DNA of 64,000 nucleotides from CAVSJJ01 sp963771015 (GTDB taxonomy: Bacteria > Actinomycetota > Actinomycetes > Actinomycetales > Dermatophilaceae). Shown here piece by piece: positions 33,834 through 42,431 of this stretch. The stretch's first letter is position 1; each line of letters opens with the position of its first letter. The notes beneath the pieces were generated by a model. It was not told where the DNA came from. It did not search any database and was given only the letters and a program-made list of their open reading frames with translations. The stretch spans positions 682,001 to 746,000 of the forward strand of contig CAVYRN010000005.1 in NCBI GenBank assembly GCA_963771015.1, written 5' to 3'. A program made the translations under genes and the position numbers.

Positions 33834-35669
33834 TCACTCGACGTGGCGGACGGCGCCCTGGTCCGCGGACAGCGCCATCGACGCGTACGCCCGCAGCGCC
33901 GCGGTCACCGGGCGGTCTCGGTTCGCGGGCGCCCAGCCCTCCTCGTCGCGGACCTTGCGGCGCAGCGCGAGGGTCTCGTCATCGACCTTGAGCTCGATCG
34001 ACCGGGCCGGGATGTCGATGCTGACGAGGTCGCCGTCCTCGACGAGGCCGATCACCCCGCCCGACGCGGCCTCCGGGGATACGTGGCCGATCGACAGCCC
34101 GGAGGTCCCGCCGGAGAAGCGCCCGTCCGTGATGAGGGCGCACGCCTGGCCCAGGCCCCGGCCCTTGAGGAAGCTCGTCGGATAGAGCATCTCCTGCATG
34201 CCGGGCCCGCCCTTGGGGCCCTCGTAGCGAACGACGACGACGTCACCGGCGGCGATCCGGCCGTTCAGGATCGCGTCGACGGCCTCCTCCTGGCTCTCGC
34301 TCACCCGCGCCGGGCCCTCGAAGACGAGGATCTCGGCCGGGACGCCCGCGGTCTTGACGATCGCGCCGTCGGGAGCGAGGTTGCCGCGGAGCACGGCGAG
34401 ACCGCCGTCCTCGGTGTACGGGGTGGCGACGGCCCGGATGCACCCGGCCTCGGTGTCGACGTCGGGGCTCGCCCAGGTCGCCGACGAAGAGAACGCCTCC
34501 GTCGTCCGCACCCCGCCGGGGGCCGCGGCATACAGCGCCGTCGCCCGCTCGGAGGCGGTCCCGGAGCGGATGTCCCACTCGGCGAGCCAGCCGTCGATGT
34601 CGCGGCTGTGGACGGTGTGGACGCCGGTCTCGAGCAGCCCGGCCCGGTTCAGCTCACCGAGGATCGCCGGTATGCCGCCGGCCCGGTGGACGTCCTCCAT
34701 GTGGTAGTCCGAGCTCGGCGACACCTTGCAGATGCAGGGCGTCGTGCGGCTCAACGCGTCGATGTCGGCGAGGTCGAAGTCGACCTCACCCTCGCGGGCC
34801 GCCGCGAGCAGGTGGAGGACGGTGTTCGTCGAGCCGCCCATGGCGATGTCGAGGCGCATCGCGTTCGTGAACGCCTCCTTGGTCGCGATGCTGCGCGGCA
34901 GGACGCTCTCGTCGTCCTCCTCGTAGTAGCGCCGGGCGAGGTCGACGACGACCCGGCCGGCGTCCTCGAAGAGGTCGCGCCGGACCTCCGAGGTCGCCAG
35001 CGTCGAGCCGTTCCCGGGCAGGGACAGACCGAGCGCCTCGGTGAGGCAGTTCATCGAGTTGGCCGTGAACATGCCCGAGCACGAGCCGCACGTCGGGCAC
35101 GCGGAGCGCTCGACCTCGGCGAGCTCGTCGTCACTGACCGACGGGTCGGCCGACATCGTCATCGCCGTGATGAGGTCGAGCCCGGGCCGGGCGACCCCGT
35201 CGGTGACGACGGCCTTGCCGGCCTCCATCGGACCACCGCTGACGAACACCGTCGGGATGTTGAGGCGCAGGGCGGCCAGGAGCATGCCCGGCGTGATCTT
35301 GTCGCAGTTGCTGATGCAGACGAGGGCGTCGGCCTGGTGGGCGTTGACCATGTACTCGACGGAGTCGGCGATGAGCTCGCGGCTCGGCAGGCTGTAGAGC
35401 ATGCCGCCATGGCCCATCGCGATCCCGTCGTCGACGGCGATCGTGTTGAACTCCCGGCCGACCCCGCCCGCATCGGCGACGGCGTCGGCGACGAGCCGGC
35501 CCATGTCGCGCAGGTGGACGTGCCCCGGGACGAACTGGGTGAAGCTGTTGGCGACCGCGACGATCGGCTTGCCGAAGTCGCTGTCGACCATGCCCGTCGC
35601 GCGCCACAGGGCGCGGGCGCCGGCCATGTTCCGACCGTGGGTGGACGTTCGCGAACGCAGTGACGGCAT
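33834..35669 (-). CDS. ilvD: Dihydroxy-acid dehydratase
   Basis: 611 residues from the ATG at 35669; a start at 35702 would add residues not shared by the family. The iron-sulfur ligands lie in CISNCDKITPGML and CPTCGSCSGMFTANSMNCLTEAL, with the metal-site Asp and carbamylated Lys region in FITKL-like segments nearby. It converts dihydroxy-isovalerate and dihydroxy-methylvalerate to the keto acids of valine and isoleucine synthesis. No other ilv gene is adjacent. Confidence 0.95.
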   Translation of the reverse strand: MPSLRSRTSTHGRNMAGARALWRATGMVDSDFGKPIVAVANSFTQFVPGHVHLRDMGRLVADAVADAGGVGREFNTIAVDDGIAMGHGGMLYSLPSRELIADSVEYMVNAHQADALVCISNCDKITPGMLLAALRLNIPTVFVSGGPMEAGKAVVTDGVARPGLDLITAMTMSADPSVSDDELAEVERSACPTCGSCSGMFTANSMNCLTEALGLSLPGNGSTLATSEVRRDLFEDAGRVVVDLARRYYEEDDESVLPRSIATKEAFTNAMRLDIAMGGSTNTVLHLLAAAREGEVDFDLADIDALSRTTPCICKVSPSSDYHMEDVHRAGGIPAILGELNRAGLLETGVHTVHSRDIDGWLAEWDIRSGTASERATALYAAAPGGVRTTEAFSSSATWASPDVDTEAGCIRAVATPYTEDGGLAVLRGNLAPDGAIVKTAGVPAEILVFEGPARVSESQEEAVDAILNGRIAAGDVVVVRYEGPKGGPGMQEMLYPTSFLKGRGLGQACALITDGRFSGGTSGLSIGHVSPEAASGGVIGLVEDGDLVSIDIPARSIELKVDDETLALRRKVRDEEGWAPANRDRPVTAALRAYASMALSADQGAVRHVE

Positions 35670-35795
35670 GGTCCTCGATCTCCCGGCGAGCTCGTGGGCC
35701 ACCCGGGCGGAGGCCCTCGGTCCAGTATGCGCGACGGCGGTGAGGCTGGGCTTACCGTCTCGGGACGGGTGGGCGGCCCGCGCGCTGCGAACCGG

Positions 35796-36713
35796 TCAGC
35801 TGAACGGCACGGAGGTGGCCCGACCGCCCTCGTCGAGGGTGCGCCCGTCCACGGAGAGGAACTCCCACCAGTACGCCGTCGTCGAGAGCCGGAGGTGGAG
35901 GACGCCGGGGGCCCCGAACACGCGCTTCAGGCTGCCGCTCGAGATCGTCGTCCCGACGCCGCGCTCCGCCTTGCCGCCGGTGCCGACGACGAACTCCTGG
36001 ACGCCGTTCTTCACGGCGAACCGCTCGTAGTCGTGGTCGTGGCCGTTGAGGACGACCGCGGTCCGGCCGGCCAGGGCGTTCCACAGCGGCGCGACCGACG
36101 AGTTGTCGCCGTGCTTGCCGGAGGAGTAGCGCGGCTTGTGCCAGATGACGACGATGTTGTCGTTGGGGTGGGCGGCCAGGTCGTTCTTCAGCCAGGTGAG
36201 CTGGTTGTTCCACAGGGTCCGGTATGCCGCGACCCCGGCCAGCTCACTGTCGAGCGAGTAGCCCCGCCAGCCGCAGCCGACGCCGAAGGCGTAGTAGTGC
36301 CCGGCACCGGGCGGGTTGAAGTACGCGAAGTAGTCGGCCGCGTCGGCCGTGTGGTAGTCGTGGTTGCCCGGCGCGGGCTCCCACTTCCCGACGAGCGTCT
36401 TCCACGGGGTGGCGCCGATGCCCGCCTTGATCTGCGCCGTCGTGCCGTCGGGGTAGGCGATGTCGCCGAGGAGCATGGCGACGTCGGGGTTCTCGCCGAC
36501 GGCCAGCCGCCCCGTCTTCGAGATGTCGGTCGCCGTCCCGTCGAAGTCACCCGCGGCGACGGCGTCCACCGTGCACGGCGTCACGGGGCTCGGGGTGACG
36601 TACCTCGGGGCGACACCGGCCGGCCGGCCCACGGTGGTCGCCGCGAGCGAGGAGGGGAGGAGCGCCGCCACCGGGACCGTCACGGCGGCGAGGACGAGGG
36701 CAGATCGGCGCAC
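35796..36713 (-). CDS. Secreted purple-acid-phosphatase-like metallophosphoesterase
   Basis: 305 residues from the GTG at 36713, fixed by GGAGGAG about four bases upstream; an in-frame ATG at 36815 is rejected. A signal peptide (SALVLAAVTVPVAALLPSSLAA) precedes a calcineurin-like fold with LLGDIAYPDG, PGNHDYH, VIWHKPRYSSG and NGHDHDYERF, which supply the dinuclear metal ligands. The first motif reads AAGDFDG, missing the usual D-x-H. It probably releases phosphate outside the cell; the substrate is unknown. Confidence 0.87.
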   Translation of the reverse strand: MRRSALVLAAVTVPVAALLPSSLAATTVGRPAGVAPRYVTPSPVTPCTVDAVAAGDFDGTATDISKTGRLAVGENPDVAMLLGDIAYPDGTTAQIKAGIGATPWKTLVGKWEPAPGNHDYHTADAADYFAYFNPPGAGHYYAFGVGCGWRGYSLDSELAGVAAYRTLWNNQLTWLKNDLAAHPNDNIVVIWHKPRYSSGKHGDNSSVAPLWNALAGRTAVVLNGHDHDYERFAVKNGVQEFVVGTGGKAERGVGTTISSGSLKRVFGAPGVLHLRLSTTAYWWEFLSVDGRTLDEGGRATSVPFS

Positions 36714-36852
36714 GAGGCTCCTCCGTGGTGCAGCAGCGGGGTGATGAACGGTGCCGCACGCGGCGACCGGCATACCGTCACCGGCCATCGTCCAGGCCCG
36801 ACCGCCCGAGGGCAACCCGGCGTCCGCCGCGAGCCGGGACGCCTCGTGGCGG

Positions 36853-37734
36853 TCAGCGCCGAGACGCCTTGGTCTTGCGGTCCATGAGCCGCCACAGCAT
36901 GGGGGTGAAGATGAGCTGCATGGCCAGGTCCATCTTCCCGCCCGGCGTGACGATGGTGTTGGGCCTCGACATGAACGAGTCGTGGAGCATCGACAGCAGG
37001 TAGGGGAAGTCGATCCCCTGCGGGTTGTTGAAGCGGATGACGAGCATCGACTCGTCGGCCGTCGGGATCGTCCGGGCGATGAACGGGTTGGAGGTGTCGA
37101 CGACGGGGACCCGCTGGAAGTTGACGTGGGTCCGGGAGAACTGCGGGGTGATGTAGTTCACGTAGTCCGGCATGCGACGCAGGATCGTCTCGGTCACCGC
37201 CTCCGTCGTGTACCCCCGCTGGCCCTTGTCCCGGCTCAGCTTCTGGATCCACTCGAGGTTGATGACCGGGACGACGCCGATCGCCAGGTCCACGTGCTGG
37301 GCGATGTCGACGCCGTCGGTGACGACCGCACCGTGCAGGCCCTCGTAGAAGAGCAGGTCGGTCCCCTCCGGAATGTCCTCCCAGGGGGTGAAGGTCCCCG
37401 GCTCCTGGCCGAAGGGCTCGGCCTCCTCCTCGTCGTGCAGATAGCTACGGACCTTGCCGCCGCCGCTGTCTCCGTAGTCACGGAACAGCCCCTCGAGCTC
37501 GCCGAAGAGGTTGGCCTCGGAGCCGAAGTGGCTGAGGGTGTGGTCGCCACTCTCGATGGCCGAGGCGAGGGCCTGCTTCATCTCGGCCCGGTCCCAGCGG
37601 TGGAAGCTGTCGCCCTCGGCGTAGGCCGCGTTGATGTTCTCGCGCCGGAAGATCTGCTCGAAGGTCCGCCGGACCGAGGTCGTCCCGGCCCCGGAGGACC
37701 CGGTGATGGCGACGACGGGGTGCTTCTCGGACAT
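36853..37734 (-). CDS. prk: Phosphoribulokinase, proteobacterial type
   Basis: 293 residues from the ATG at 37734. The P-loop GSSGAGTT (residues 12-19), the AEGDSFHRWDRAEMK segment that binds ribulose 5-phosphate, LLFYEGLHGAVV and the C-terminal RPNTIVTPGGKMDLAMQLIFTP match octameric CbbP-type kinases rather than the plant type. It makes ribulose 1,5-bisphosphate from ribulose 5-phosphate and ATP, a reaction with almost no known use outside the Calvin cycle. It is the last gene of an rpe-tkt-fbp-prk run. No RuBisCO gene is in the window. Confidence 0.93.
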   Translation of the reverse strand: MSEKHPVVAITGSSGAGTTSVRRTFEQIFRRENINAAYAEGDSFHRWDRAEMKQALASAIESGDHTLSHFGSEANLFGELEGLFRDYGDSGGGKVRSYLHDEEEAEPFGQEPGTFTPWEDIPEGTDLLFYEGLHGAVVTDGVDIAQHVDLAIGVVPVINLEWIQKLSRDKGQRGYTTEAVTETILRRMPDYVNYITPQFSRTHVNFQRVPVVDTSNPFIARTIPTADESMLVIRFNNPQGIDFPYLLSMLHDSFMSRPNTIVTPGGKMDLAMQLIFTPMLWRLMDRKTKASRR

Positions 37735-37771
37735 GGGTGTGCTCCGATCGGTGGGTGGGTCCGCTGCGGAC

Positions 37772-38854
37772 TCAGAAGTTGGCGCGGAACAGGCCGCGGG
37801 TGGCATAGAGCGGAAGGTCGAGGTCCTCGTCGTCGGGCTGGGCGTAGCTCTCGGTGTGGTACTGCTCGATGCGCTCGACCTCCTCACGGGCACCGAAGAC
37901 GAAGCCGACCCGCTCGTGGATCTCGCTCGGCCGCACCTCGAGCACGGGGTCTCGACCGGTGCTGGCGCGGCCCCCGGCCTGCTCGATGAGGAACCCCACG
38001 GGGTTGGCCTCGTAGAGCAGCCGGAGCCGCCCGGCCCTGCTCGGGTCCTTCGAGTCGCGAGGGTAGAGGAACACCCCGCCCCGGGTGAGGATGCGGTGCG
38101 CCTCGGCGACGAGCGAGGCGACCCAGCGCATGTTGAAGTCCTTCTCGCGCGGACCGGTGCGCCCGAGGAGGCACTCGTCGACGTAGCGACGGACCGCGGG
38201 CTCCCAGAAGCGGCGGTTGGAGTGGTTGATGGCGAACTCGCGCGCCACCGGGGGGATGGTCATGTCCGGGTGGGTGAGGAAGAACTCGCCCACCGTCGGG
38301 TCGAGGGTGAACCCGTGCACGCCGCGGCCGACCGAGAGGACGAGCATCGTCGTCGGTCCGTAGATGGCGTACCCCGCGGCCACCTGCTCGGTGCCCGGCT
38401 GGAGGAAGTCCTCCCGGGTGGCATCGACGCCCGGTGACGGGGCCCGCAGGATGGAGAAGACGCTGCCCACCGAGACGTTGACGTCGATGTTGGAGGACCC
38501 GTCGAGCGGGTCGAACAGGAGCAGGTAGGTGCCCTTGGGATGCTCTGCCGGGAGGGTGAACGGCTCCTCGAGCTCCTCGGAGACCATGCCCGCGACGTGA
38601 CCGCCCCACTCGGTGGCCCGGAGGAAGGCGTTGTTGGCGAGCACATCCAGCTTCTGCTGCTGCTCGCCCTGGACGTTGGTCGCGCCCACGGCTCCGTGGT
38701 GGCCGGCGAGGGCGCCCTGGGCGACCTGATGGGCGATGACCTTGCAGGCAAGGGCGACGTCGTCGATGAGCGCGTTGAACTCGCCGCTCGACGTCGGGTG
38801 CTGGCGGCGCTCCACGATGAGGAACTGGGTCAAGGTCGTGCGGTTGGTCAGCAC
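37772..38854 (-). CDS. fbp: Fructose-1,6-bisphosphatase class I
   Basis: 360 residues from a GTG one base after the tkt stop. The class I signature LLLFDPLDGSSNIDVNVSVGSVF carries the metal-binding Asp and Asn residues, and GGVFLYPRDSKDPSRAGRLRLLYEANP is the substrate-binding end. Actinobacteria usually carry the class II (GlpX) enzyme, so a class I enzyme beside phosphoribulokinase suggests an acquired Calvin-type set. The enzyme removes the C1 phosphate of fructose 1,6-bisphosphate. Confidence 0.94.
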   Translation of the reverse strand: MLTNRTTLTQFLIVERRQHPTSSGEFNALIDDVALACKVIAHQVAQGALAGHHGAVGATNVQGEQQQKLDVLANNAFLRATEWGGHVAGMVSEELEEPFTLPAEHPKGTYLLLFDPLDGSSNIDVNVSVGSVFSILRAPSPGVDATREDFLQPGTEQVAAGYAIYGPTTMLVLSVGRGVHGFTLDPTVGEFFLTHPDMTIPPVAREFAINHSNRRFWEPAVRRYVDECLLGRTGPREKDFNMRWVASLVAEAHRILTRGGVFLYPRDSKDPSRAGRLRLLYEANPVGFLIEQAGGRASTGRDPVLEVRPSEIHERVGFVFGAREEVERIEQYHTESYAQPDDEDLDLPLYATRGLFRANF

Positions 38855-38855
38855 G

Positions 38856-40895
38856 TCAGATCCCTTCGTCGCCGTCGGTGGTGTGGGCCGCGGCCGCGGC
38901 CCGCGCCGCGACCGCCTCGGGGACCAGGCCCAGGTGGTCGAGGACGGCGGCGGCGGGTCCGGAGGCGCCGAAGCGGTCCACCCCGACCCGAGGGCCCCCG
39001 CGGGCGAGGGCCGCCCAGCCGGAGGTGACCCCCGCCTCGACGGTGACGGTCACGGGCGCCCGCTCGGAGGCGTCCTCGCGGGCGGCATACCGCTCCCGCC
39101 ACGGGATCGAGACGACGCGGGCCCGCACCCCGTCGGCGGCGAGCAGGTCCGCCGCCGCCATCGCGAGCGGCACCTCGGACCCGCTCGCGAGCAGGTCGAC
39201 GTGCGCGTTGTCGGCCGCACGGACCACCCGCCCGCCGGCGGCGTCGAGGAAGTCGGCCCCGGCGCCGTCGGCCGGGATCGAGGGCACCGACTGTCGGGTG
39301 AGGACGATGACGGTCGGTCCGTCGGTGTTGGCGAGCGCCTGCCGCCAGGCCGCGGCGGTCTCGACGTCGTCGGCGGGACGCAGGACGGTGACACCCGGGA
39401 TGATCCGCAGCGACTCGACGTGCTCGACCGGCTGGTGGGTCGGGCCGTCCTCGCCGACGGCGACCGAGTCGTGGGTGAGCAGGTAGATGACCGGCTGGCC
39501 CATGAGCGCCGACAGCCGCAGCGCCGGCCTGAGGTAGTCGCTGAAGACGAGGAAGGTGCTGCCGTAGGGCCGGAAGCCGCCGTGCAGGCTCAGCCCGTTG
39601 AGGACCGCCGCCATCCCGAACTCGCGGATGCCGAAGTGGACGGCCGCTCCGGTGAAGTCCTCCCGGGTCACGGCGTCCGCCCCGGTGGCGGTGCCGGTGG
39701 AACCGGAGAGGTCGGCCGAGCCGCCCACGAGCTCGGGCAACCGCGAGGCGAGCGCCGTGAGCATCGCCTGCGAGGACTGCCGGGTGGCTCGGTCGGTACC
39801 GAGCGGAACGCCGGCGAGCACCTCGTCGAGGTCGGCCGGCAGGTCCCGCGCCTGCGCTCGTTCCCACTCGGCGGCCCGCTCCGGGACGTTCTCGGCGAAG
39901 ATCCGGTACGCCGCCTCCCAGGCGTCGTGCGCCCGGGCGCCGCCCGCGGCGACCGACGCGCAGCGCTCGGCGACCTCGGCGGGGACGGTGAACGGCGGGT
40001 GGTCCCACCCCGCGGCGGCCTTCGTCGCGGCGAGGACCGCCTCGCCCAGCGGCGCGCCGTGGGCCTTCGAGGTGCCCGCGATGCCGGGGGCGCCGTGGCC
40101 GATGACGGTCCGCACGGCGATGAGGCTGGGCCTCGGGTCGGCCTCGGCCTCGGTGAGCGCGTCGTCGATCGCCGCGAGGTCGGTCCCGTCCTCGACGGAG
40201 CGGACGTGCCACCCCGACGCGGCGAACCGGGCGAGCTGGTCATCGCTGGCCGACTGTCCGACGGCGCCATCGATGGTGATGCCGTTGTCATCCCAGAGGA
40301 CGACGAGACGGCCGAGGCCGAGGTGTCCGGCGAACGAGACGGCCTCGTGGCTGATGCCCTCCATGAGGCAGCCGTCCCCGACGAGGGCGTAGGTGTGGTG
40401 GTCGGTGATCTCCGGGTGGCGGGCCGCCTGCATCCGCTCGGCGAGCGCCAGCCCGACGGCCATCGCGAGACCCTGGCCGAGCGGTCCGGTCGTCGTCTCG
40501 ACCCCGTCGGTGTGACCGAGCTCGGGATGTCCGGGGGTCGCCGACCCGAGCTGGCGGAACCGCCGCAGCTCGGACATCGGCAGGTCGTACCCGAAAATGT
40601 GGAGCAGCCCGTAGAGCAGCGCCGAGCCGTGGCCGGCGCTGAGGACGAACCGGTCCCGGTCGGCCCACCCCGAGTCCGCGGGGTCGTGGCGCAGGTGCCT
40701 GCTGAAGAGGACCCACGCCATCGGCGCGGCCCCCATCGGCATCCCCGGGTGCCCCGAGCCCGCCTGCTGGACCATGTCGGCGGCGAGGAAGCGAAGGGTG
40801 TCGACGGCGAGCTCGTCGACCGCGTCCGGCCCGGACCATGACGTTCCGCCGACGGAGGGGGCGAGGACGGTCCCGGCCTCGGTGGACGTCGTCAT
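38856..40895 (-). CDS. tkt: Transketolase
   Basis: 679 residues. The thiamine-diphosphate motif begins at LVGDGCLMEGISHEAVSFAG, the N-terminal substrate histidines sit in GHPGMPMGAAP and HTDGVETTTGPLGQG, and the pyrimidine domain contains FGIREFGMAAVLNGLSLHGG and the HDSVAVGEDGPTHQP segment. It moves two-carbon units between sugar phosphates in the pentose-phosphate or Calvin cycle. It is one base from both neighbours, a sign of a tight operon. A housekeeping tkt may exist elsewhere. Confidence 0.95.
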   Translation of the reverse strand: MTTSTEAGTVLAPSVGGTSWSGPDAVDELAVDTLRFLAADMVQQAGSGHPGMPMGAAPMAWVLFSRHLRHDPADSGWADRDRFVLSAGHGSALLYGLLHIFGYDLPMSELRRFRQLGSATPGHPELGHTDGVETTTGPLGQGLAMAVGLALAERMQAARHPEITDHHTYALVGDGCLMEGISHEAVSFAGHLGLGRLVVLWDDNGITIDGAVGQSASDDQLARFAASGWHVRSVEDGTDLAAIDDALTEAEADPRPSLIAVRTVIGHGAPGIAGTSKAHGAPLGEAVLAATKAAAGWDHPPFTVPAEVAERCASVAAGGARAHDAWEAAYRIFAENVPERAAEWERAQARDLPADLDEVLAGVPLGTDRATRQSSQAMLTALASRLPELVGGSADLSGSTGTATGADAVTREDFTGAAVHFGIREFGMAAVLNGLSLHGGFRPYGSTFLVFSDYLRPALRLSALMGQPVIYLLTHDSVAVGEDGPTHQPVEHVESLRIIPGVTVLRPADDVETAAAWRQALANTDGPTVIVLTRQSVPSIPADGAGADFLDAAGGRVVRAADNAHVDLLASGSEVPLAMAAADLLAADGVRARVVSIPWRERYAAREDASERAPVTVTVEAGVTSGWAALARGGPRVGVDRFGASGPAAAVLDHLGLVPEAVAARAAAAAHTTDGDEGI

Positions 40896-40896
40896 C

Positions 40897-41592
40897 TCAG
40901 GCCACCCCCGCCGGAACGCGCTGGGACCGGGCGGCGCGTTCCCGCAGGAGGGACACCGCGGCGGCCTTGCCGCCCGGGTAGCCGTACATCCAGCTGCCCG
41001 AGATGAAGACGTCGGCTCCGGCGCTCGCGGCCCCGGCGATGGTCTCGTCGGTGATGCCGCCGTCGACCTCGAGCTCGATGGGCAGACCGCTCGCGTCGAT
41101 CATCCCCCGCAGTCGGGCGACCTTACTCTCGACGGCAGGGATGTAGCCCTGTCCGCCGAAGCCCGGGTTCACCGTCATCGCGAGGATGAGGTCGGTCTCG
41201 TCGAGGACGTGCTCGACGACGTTCACCGAGCTGTGCGGGTTGAGCGCGACCCCGGACCGCGCACCAAGCTCACGGATCCGGTGCAGGGTCCGGTGCAGGT
41301 GCGTCGTGGCCTCGGCGTGGACGATGACGAGGTCACAGCCCGCGTCGATGTACCGGCCGAGCAGCTCGTCGGGGTTGACGACCATGAGATGGGCCTCGAA
41401 GCCCACCGAGCTGTGCCGTCGGGCCGAGGCGATGACATCGGGGCCGAAGGTGAGGTTGGGGACGAATACGCCGTCCATGACGTCCCACTGGATGCGGTCG
41501 ACACCCGCCTCGCACAGCGCCTCGACCTCGGCGCCGAGGTCGGCGAAGTCGGCGGGCAGGACGGAGGGGACGATGAGCGGTGGGTTAGGCAT
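40897..41592 (-). CDS. rpe: Ribulose-phosphate 3-epimerase
   Basis: 231 residues from the ATG at 41592, with GAGGAG upstream. The TIM-barrel motifs are VPSVLPADFADL, QWDVMDGVFVPNLTFGPDV (metal-binding His is replaced in position by the family's D-MDG set), FEAHLMV, MTVNPGFGGQGYI and EVDGGITDETI. It interconverts ribulose 5-phosphate and xylulose 5-phosphate. It is the first gene of the rpe-tkt-fbp-prk operon, whose promoter must lie in the 173-bp gap shared with the divergent response-regulator gene. Confidence 0.95.
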   Translation of the reverse strand: MPNPPLIVPSVLPADFADLGAEVEALCEAGVDRIQWDVMDGVFVPNLTFGPDVIASARRHSSVGFEAHLMVVNPDELLGRYIDAGCDLVIVHAEATTHLHRTLHRIRELGARSGVALNPHSSVNVVEHVLDETDLILAMTVNPGFGGQGYIPAVESKVARLRGMIDASGLPIELEVDGGITDETIAGAASAGADVFISGSWMYGYPGGKAAAVSLLRERAARSQRVPAGVA

Positions 41593-41753
41593 CGGTAACG
41601 GCTCCTCGGGTCGACGCTGACGGGCCGGCACCCGCCGGGTGGGGGTCGACCGCACCTCAGCACACCGCATTCCGGTGGGCTGCGACTCCCCCACAGGGGT
41701 GGAGCGGGGGGTGACATTCGCCCCGGCGCCACGTCCGCCGCCCGACGACGCCC

Positions 41754-41759
41754 TAGGGT
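41754..41759 (+). promoter_or_regulatory. Leaderless -10 box TAGGGT for the NarL-type pair
   Basis: TAGGGT lies six bases before the GTG at 41766 with no ribosome-binding sequence between, which fits a leaderless transcript for the response-regulator/kinase operon. Confidence 0.45.
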
Positions 41760-41765
41760 GGGCGC

Positions 41766-42431
41766 GTGCCGGACCGCCCGTCGCCGCTACGTCTCGTCCT
41801 CGTCGACGACCACGAGATGGTCCTCCACGGGCTGACCGCGATGCTGTCGCACTTCACCGACGACGTGCGGATCGTCGGGACGGAGACGACCCTGGCCCGG
41901 GCCGAACGCCTCATCGCCGAAGCCCGCCCCGACATCGTCCTCAGCGACGTCCGGATCGGGAGGGACAGCGGGCTCGACCTCGTCGAGCACCTCGGCCGGT
42001 CGCACCCCGACGTCAAGGTCGTCATGCTCACCGTCTACGACGACGAGCACTACCTCTTCCAGGCGCTGCGGGTCGGCGCCAAGGGGTACATCCTCAAGCG
42101 GATCGACGCGCGGGAGCTCGTCGGGCACCTGCGCCGCGTGGCCGAGGGCGACATCGTCATCGACCCCGCCCTCGCCGGTCGAGTAGCCATGTCGGCGGCC
42201 CGGATCTCCTCCGGCGAGTTCTGGCCGGGGGCCAACATCGGCCTCACCCAGCGCGAGTCGGAGGTCCTCGCCCTGCTCGTCGCCGGCCACTCCAACCGCG
42301 GGATCGCCGCCAAGCTCGTCATCAGCGAGGACACGGTCAAGACCCACATCCGCGGCCTCTACCGCAAGCTCGAGGTCCAGGACCGCGCCGGGGCCATCGC
42401 GTTCGCGCTGCGAGAGGGCCTGTTCCAGTGA
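41766..42431 (+). CDS. NarL/FixJ-family response regulator
   Basis: 221 residues. The receiver domain has Asp14-Asp15 and the phosphorylation site Asp61 in DIVLSDVRIG, with Lys in GYILKRIDA. The C-terminal LuxR-type helix-turn-helix is LTQRESEVLALLVAGHSNRGIAAKLVISEDTVKTHI. It is divergent from the rpe-tkt-fbp-prk operon and overlaps its kinase gene as GTGA. It takes the place where a LysR-type CbbR is usually found next to cbb genes, so control of the operon is a reasonable but unproven idea. Confidence 0.93.
   Translation: MPDRPSPLRLVLVDDHEMVLHGLTAMLSHFTDDVRIVGTETTLARAERLIAEARPDIVLSDVRIGRDSGLDLVEHLGRSHPDVKVVMLTVYDDEHYLFQALRVGAKGYILKRIDARELVGHLRRVAEGDIVIDPALAGRVAMSAARISSGEFWPGANIGLTQRESEVLALLVAGHSNRGIAAKLVISEDTVKTHIRGLYRKLEVQDRAGAIAFALREGLFQ

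Noticed and set aside
33483..35663. Plus-strand open frame opposite ilvD
   Set aside because: It is antisense to a clearly conserved enzyme and its own composition is that of a shadow frame.
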